This document shows, in pieces, positions 58,758 through 64,000 of a stretch of DNA of 64,000 bases. The DNA comes from Primulina eburnea (taxonomy: Eukaryota > Streptophyta > Magnoliopsida > Lamiales > Gesneriaceae): contig NW_027330916.1 in assembly GCF_022965805.1 (NCBI RefSeq), positions 10,001 through 74,000 on the forward strand. The letters are read 5' to 3'. Both the position numbers and the translations under genes were made by a program. The stretch's first letter is position 1. The number at the start of each line of letters is the position of its first letter. The notes beneath the pieces are model-generated. The model saw only the letters and a program-made list of their open reading frames with translations, searched no databases and was not told the DNA's origin.

Positions 58758-61541
58758 TGTAAGGTCTAAAGTTAAGACGACGTAACCCAACTGCATGCAA
58801 ATCTAGGAAATATGAAAATGAGTAATTAATTGATTTTAATTGCTAATTGATTAAGTGACATACATGCTTATATGGTAAATATGATTTTATCATCATCATG
58901 CACAAAATCGTATTTTTAGGAATATTCAAGTGACGATCGAGGACCGACGGCTGAAAAAATGTAAAAGATTTTTATTAAATAATTATTCTTAATTATTTAA
59001 AATATGGTTGTTGGTTTTTAGTATTTTTTTAAAAATAAAGGGTTTTGAGCTGGTTTTTTACGTCGGACGTAAAATTTATCGGTGTTGGGTTTTTTTTAAC
59101 TAAAATTCGAGCTTTTTAGCAACTCGTCTAATAAATTCAAAAATTTATTTAACCAAAGTTATGGTAATAGGACTAAGCTTGAGTTGATAACTTTATATAC
59201 TATATAATATGCAAAATTTCCACCCCAAACCCTACACAAGATCGCCCCACTTTTCTGAAAAACGGCCACACACCCCACAATTTCAGAAACTCTCCCCACC
59301 CCCTCTCAAAACCCCACGGCACACACACACCACAAAGGAAAAGATTTTCGAAGGTGCAAAGGGGTAGCTAGCGATTTCAATCCGTTCTTCGTCGTCAACG
59401 ATTATTCGGGCGTATATAATGCAAAGGCACGCCATACATCTCTTTTCGCATCCATAATGTCATAATATATTTTTTAAAAAGTTATTTTGTATGAAGCATG
59501 AAGTCCCAAATTTTGCTGTTCTCGTTTTTCTTATGTGCATGTTCTTTATGCAATATCTTTGATGCCATGACTCACGTTTTTACACATAAGGGGCTGCCAC
59601 GACATTAATTGATGATCAAGCTAAGATTTTATGTGATTTAGAGCCACACACAACTCACCAAAACCGAAGGTAGCAAGCCAATAGTAGAAACCGTAACTTT
59701 GCTGTCATGGGGTTAAGGTGATCGGGTTCTTCAGGGAGAGGCTGGCTTGTTCTTGGCTTGGACTATGGCTCGGCCAGGGTCTGTCTTGGTCAGGGGGAGA
59801 GTCCTAGCCATGCTAGGACTAGGTCTGGAAGGGCTGGGAGGAAGCAAGGACTCCCACCCGAGAAGTTGCACAATTTTGTGCAGACTTCGTGTGTCTGGTA
59901 AGGGTGTAGGGGATCGGCCCAGGGTTCAGGGGCTGAGCTAGGACGAGTCTTTAGAGTCTTAGGAAGGTGTGAGGGTCAGTGGTTTGGGGCCTGGGCTCGC
60001 TGGCTAGGTCCTGGAAGCAAAAGGGAGAGTCCTTGCACTAATGCAACTCTCGGCCAGTTTTGGGGGCTGAGTTGGGTTTTTGTTTTTGGGTTTTGGGTTA
60101 GGTCTTGGTGAACTTAGGGTCCAGTAGGGTACTTTAGGATGTTGGTCAAGTTTTGGATCAACGTGGTTCGGGGGTAACTCGCAAAAATCGAAAGTTGGCT
60201 CGGGGTCGAAGTTTAGGTGTCAAGTTAGGGTTTTTAACTAAGTAAAATTGAAAAATGGTTCACGGGGGTCGAATCATGGTTCATAAGGGCTAAAATAATA
60301 TAAAAGACTAAATTTTGAATTTAGAAATTTTATATTAAAGTTTTGGATTTTTCAGGAATAAAACACCGTCAAAACGATTAATTAAAGATTAATTGAAAAG
60401 CTTAATTTTATGTTAAATATAATTATGAAAAAATTAATTTAGGCTTAAATAATTATTTGGGACATGTTAGAGTCAACGAATTTAAGAAAAAGTCAAATTC
60501 GAGGAAGTTTACGTTTAGGGGTAAAACGGTCTTTTCGCACCCAAAATTAGTAAAGGTCATGACAGTGTTCTAAATGATGTATTTATGCTATTATGATTAT
60601 TTTTAAGGGTTTATGATATTTTACATGTTGATTTATGATTTTAAATGTCCATGAAATTTTATGATTAAAGGTTTACACTTAAAATACATGATGCATGCTT
60701 GGTTTCAAAAGAAAATGTTATTTTTGCATGATTTTATAAAGTGATGAAAACATGAAAACATTGATGAAAGTGAAGTAATTGTGACTATGAGGATATGAGA
60801 ATATGATTGAGGATAGGCCAAGGCTCAGTTGACGATCTTGTGTCGCTGATGTCCCCGCCGCCCAGTACTGTGGTTTCATGTAGATGGTGCCATCGACTTT
60901 TGAGAATTGAGGAAATTCACAATTAACGATCTGAATTCAATAAAAGAAAGGACAATGCTTATGATCATGAAAAAGGTAAAAATGTCATGTTATGATTGAG
61001 GAAAAAAGGTTAAGGTTTATGTTATGCATATCATGAAAAGTTATTTTTACGTAAAAGTATTTTCACTATTGCATGTGTTTTTATACGTATTATTTGTTAT
61101 AAAGATTATGGTGTGTTGAGTCTTTAGACTCACTAGGTGTGATGGATGCAGGTGAAATTGAGGGAGGTCTTGACCCTTGATTTGGCTGGACTGACGGTGC
61201 ACACAACTCGCGGGCCAACGCTTCTTCTGTTTCCTCACTTATGATTTTTATTACAATTTTACAGTAAAAGATTTTTAAAACCATTTATTTATGCTTTAGA
61301 GTGGTTTGTGAGAGGATAATATATTTCACGTTTATTGCTTTTTAGACTTGGTAAAGTAATTGACTATTTCCATTGGATTTTATTCAAAATGCTAGTGGCT
61401 TGATGTTTTATTTTAAAAAGGGATAAAATATTTTATAAAAATAATTTGATGAGATTATGCTTTGGCCGAAAATTGGGATGGTAAAAAAAATAAAAAAAAA
61501 ATTCTAGTACTTTTTAAACATTTAGAAAGGCATACGTTTCA
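58758..61541 (+). repeat. 3' LTR of element C
   Basis: 2784 bases, uninterrupted copy of the LTR whose 5' partner is split by D. It preserves the empty site of D at about 60962-60966 (ATGAT once). TGAGTCTTTAGACTCA is at 61117-61132. It ends ACGTTTCA before TGCTC. Confidence 0.94.
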
Positions 61542-61546
61542 TGCTC

Positions 61547-62008
61547 AATCCTGAAGTAGTCGCATAAATTTGTTCTCTGATCACTAGCTGCTTTGGTATG
61601 GCAAGAGGTAGAGAGGTGTAGCCAGAGATAGTGCTCAATAGAGCCTTAACTCCAACAAGTTTCTTCTTTTCACCTGATTCGGTGACCTTACTCTTTGGTA
61701 GAACAGAAGACAAAGGTAATTGATCCTCAGTTGAGGATTCAGTTAGAATAGTTTACAAAAGGAGAGCCTTGATAGGCTGTTGAGCCCCCGACTGCATTAG
61801 TCTTTCAGTTGGGATGGTCCCAGCTGCAGCAGCAGGTTTTGTCTTCAAAGTTCTTGGCTTCTTGATGACCTTGGGAGATGGAGCCTTCTCAGATTCAGTT
61901 TCACTGACAATCAACTTGCACTTGATAGTCTTCGTCTGAAGAGTCTTCTTTTTTTGAATTGACTTGGGAGCTTCCTGTGTCCCAATCTCATTCTTTACCT
62001 TCAAGAAC
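61547..62008 (-). pseudogene. Broken hypothetical gene, 5' part
   Basis: On the minus strand this reads MKVKNEIGTQEAPKS, Lys/Thr-rich repeats (KKTLQTKTIK, KKPRTLKTKP), an Ala run, then IPTERLMQSGAQQPIKALLL and a TAA stop at about 61753. The same frame continues with LPKSKVTESGEKKKLVGVK and ends at TTSGLS, where element C is inserted. The remainder is at 24596-23765. Upstream it is cut at 62008 by LTR H, so the true start is not in view. The composition suggests a disordered basic protein; function unknown. Confidence 0.6.
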
Positions 62009-64000
62009 TGTAGTGCCCAAATTCAGTACTTGTATAACCCATGCATTTGTTTAATCCTTAAAGCATTTTAATTAATTTTAAAACGAGTCTTAGTATTGCA
62101 TGATTTATTTAAATGCATTATTTTAATTATTCATGTTTAGGCGATACACGTTAAAATGTTTTTTAAGTTTCATATTTCAGGCGATTATTCGAGGCGGGAT
62201 CGAGGAAGAGACCGGGGACGATGTTGGAAATTTTATGCGGTGTTTTATTTTAAGTCAGGAATGGGGCGTTTTAAATAATTGATTTAGTTTTAGCATTTTT
62301 AAGCTTGAATCACTTATTTAGTAATTTTGAGAGTTTAAATCTTTTAAAATTTACCTTTTGGTGGGTGTTATTTTAAATTAGGAGTTTGTTTGAAATTTAG
62401 TGTGTTTTTATTCTAATTAGGGGATTATGAGTTACATTTTAACTAGCATTTAAATTAGCATATTATTAGTATGTTAATTATTTAATTAAGCCAAATTTCA
62501 ATCCTCTAATTTAGCCAAACACACACACTACACGATTTGCACACACTTTTACACACACTCCTCACGTAAAACACACAACCACACACACTTTTTATTCTTT
62601 TGAGATTTTAAAAGAAAGAAATTTTAGGGTTCTTCTCCCCATAGCAGCCGCCCCCTTCTATAACAATTTCCAGCAAGTTTTGTTGAGTTTTATTCAAAGA
62701 TTTTAGCGCCACGTTCGTCCCGGATCAACCTCGCTTCCATCTCCGCTTCGGTGACGTCGTTTCGGTAAAGTTTGATATAAAAAAGGCACGTATATTCTGT
62801 TCTTTCTGCATCGATCTTGTCATATTATGCGTTGGGTTATTTTTATGCGTGAAAATCCATGTGTGACGTTCGTCGTTTGAGCGGAAAATTGTTTGAATGC
62901 GTTTGAAATACTTTTTAGATCTGAAATCTCGTAACTTACTGTTCTGTTGAAAACTGCGATTTTTCTGAAGGGATTTTGAGAAAACTTTCAACTAGAGAAT
63001 TGTAGAACTTTTCGATGCCTTCGATTTGTTATAAAATTCGAGATTTTTGGATGAACATTGAGTGAGTTATGGCATTTTTTGTGGGACTGCTCAAACTGCG
63101 ACTTTTACGAAATTTGTGTTCTTGAAGTTTCTATATTGCAGGCGTCGTTGGGAATCGACGGGTGATTGTTGCTGCGTCTAGGTATGATCGGTATGATGTT
63201 GGGTTGTTATTTATCATTTCGTTCGGTGTCGATAGGCACTAGAATATACAAGAAGTCGTAGGAACCAATTGGTGTCAATTGCCATGTTTTCTCAAATTGT
63301 ATGTATCGTAGGGGAACGTCGTTGTTTGGGTGTTCGTACGAGTTTAGATCGATGATATGGTGTCTTAGGATGGTCTGAAGGTGTTTAATTCCGTTCCATT
63401 AGTCGTTCGATTGGGAGAATAGATATTGTGTAAGTTTTTCCTCGCAGGTTCAGAAAATCGAGGCCACACGGACCCTGGCACGGGGTCCGTGCCCCTGTTT
63501 TCCCTCGAAGTGTCTTTTTTCCAAAGACTAGACGGACCCCTACACGAACCCTTAAACGGGGTCCGTGCCTTTGTTTCCTTTCGAGCCTTCTCACCCGAGT
63601 CTACACGGACCCCTACACGGAGGTAGGCACGGGGTCCGTGTGCTTCTATTTTGGGAAAAATATTTTAGCATGCTTCGAGGTTTGATGTCATGGTTTAGTG
63701 CAAGGATCGTCAAGGTCGTGTCATGGGAAATTTTAGAATGTCCTAAGAATTGATTGAACTCGAGAGTAAGTATGATTCTACGTTAAGTTATGCAAGTTAA
63801 GTATGCAAATTCATGTTAGTATGTGCAGCAACGGCCCCGATCGAAGTCCAACGAATCCCTCAACGCCAAGTAAGTATGTTGACATGCAAAAGAAAATATT
63901 TCAATATTTTGAGGTATGCTAAATGTCTTGTGACCAAATTATGTTTAGGATTGGAAAGCGTTAAATTATGAACTGGGACCAATCCGCCCGTTAAATTATG
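62009..64000 (+). repeat. LTR H, runs past the window end
   Basis: Begins TGTAGTGCCCAAATTC at 62009, directly after AGAAC within the broken gene. TG start and TGTAGTGCCC-type opening resemble gypsy LTRs C and G, and a run of CACACA and AACCC-type sequence at 62518-62600 parallels that in C. It holds a GC-rich inverted-repeat cluster at 63465-63640. No PBS or LTR end is reached, so whether it is a solo LTR or part of a full element is unknown. Confidence 0.65.
63465..63640 (+). repeat. CACGGACCC / GGGGTCCGTG cluster in LTR H
   Basis: Three pairs of CACGGACCC-type and CACGGGGTCCGTG-type arms. One copy has CACGAACCC and AAACGGGGTCCGTG. Same motif and orientation as 7014-7265. Confidence 0.88.

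Larger units (their letters stand above)
24602..61541 (+). mobile_element. Ty3/gypsy element C, host of D and G (TSD TGCTC)
   Basis: The element starts TGTAAGGTCC at 24602 and ends ACGTTTCA at 61541. It is flanked by TGCTC at 24597-24601 and 61542-61546. It spans 36.9 kb because D lies in its 5' LTR and G (with F inside) lies in its reverse transcriptase. Without them it is about 10.3 kb. Most of gag is deleted and pol has many stops and frameshifts, so it is inactive. It is of Del/Tekay-like chromovirus type, judging from the C-terminal EEATWE end of integrase. Confidence 0.93.

Overview
The window is a gene-poor, repeat-saturated stretch of a plant nuclear genome, almost certainly from a eudicot. 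Nearly everything from about 4.36 kb onward is LTR retrotransposon. Primer-binding sites match plant initiator-methionine tRNA, and the Ty3/gypsy elements resemble Del/Tekay chromoviruses. The only sequence that is not clearly an element is one broken hypothetical gene on the minus strand. Its style recalls repetitive hypothetical proteins I associate with Lamiales/Gesneriaceae annotations; that is memory only, at low confidence. There is no intact host gene, no RNA gene and no prokaryotic feature.

Layout: 1-4355 is low-complexity sequence (pyrimidine-rich, then A/C-rich) that cuts a gag gene mid-codon and looks like an assembly artefact. 4356-6915 is the 5' end of minus-strand gypsy element A (gag start, PBS, LTR). 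6916-7734 is unclassified sequence with a GC-rich inverted-repeat cluster. 7735-17096 is minus-strand gypsy element B (truncated 3' LTR, decayed pol, gag, PBS, 5' LTR), interrupted by a solo LTR (E, 10997-12950, TSD GGTAC). 17097-23760 is a decayed minus-strand Ty1/copia element. 23765-24596 and 61547-62008 are two parts of one broken gene, split by gypsy element C (24602-61541, TSD TGCTC).

Inside C: element D (26845-34666, TSD ATGAT) sits in its 5' LTR, and element G (37047-55817, TSD GCTCC) sits in its reverse transcriptase. Element F (40778-48608, TSD GAGTT) sits in the gag of G. The nest is four levels deep (gene, C, G, F) with matching 5-bp duplications at each junction. F is intact (one 1474-codon Gag-Pol frame, LTRs apparently differing at one base) and is the only element here that could be autonomous. 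D has a complete gag but ruined pol and fairly similar LTRs, so it was probably mobilised in trans. C and G are dead. 62009-64000 begins another LTR (H), inserted in the same broken gene.

The main observations are these. (1) A putative phase-1 intron lies at the gag-protease junction of C and G, with matching donor sites in B and D. Unspliced RNA would stop soon after gag and spliced RNA would give Gag-Pol; the intact element F lacks it. (2) Four hairpins in the copia leader have different stems but one shared loop. (3) A hairpin lies between the pol stop and the polypurine tract in five elements, with compensated base changes. (4) GC-rich inverted-repeat clusters occur in every gypsy LTR family. 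Their motif is family-specific and, in one case, has been replaced within an otherwise similar LTR.
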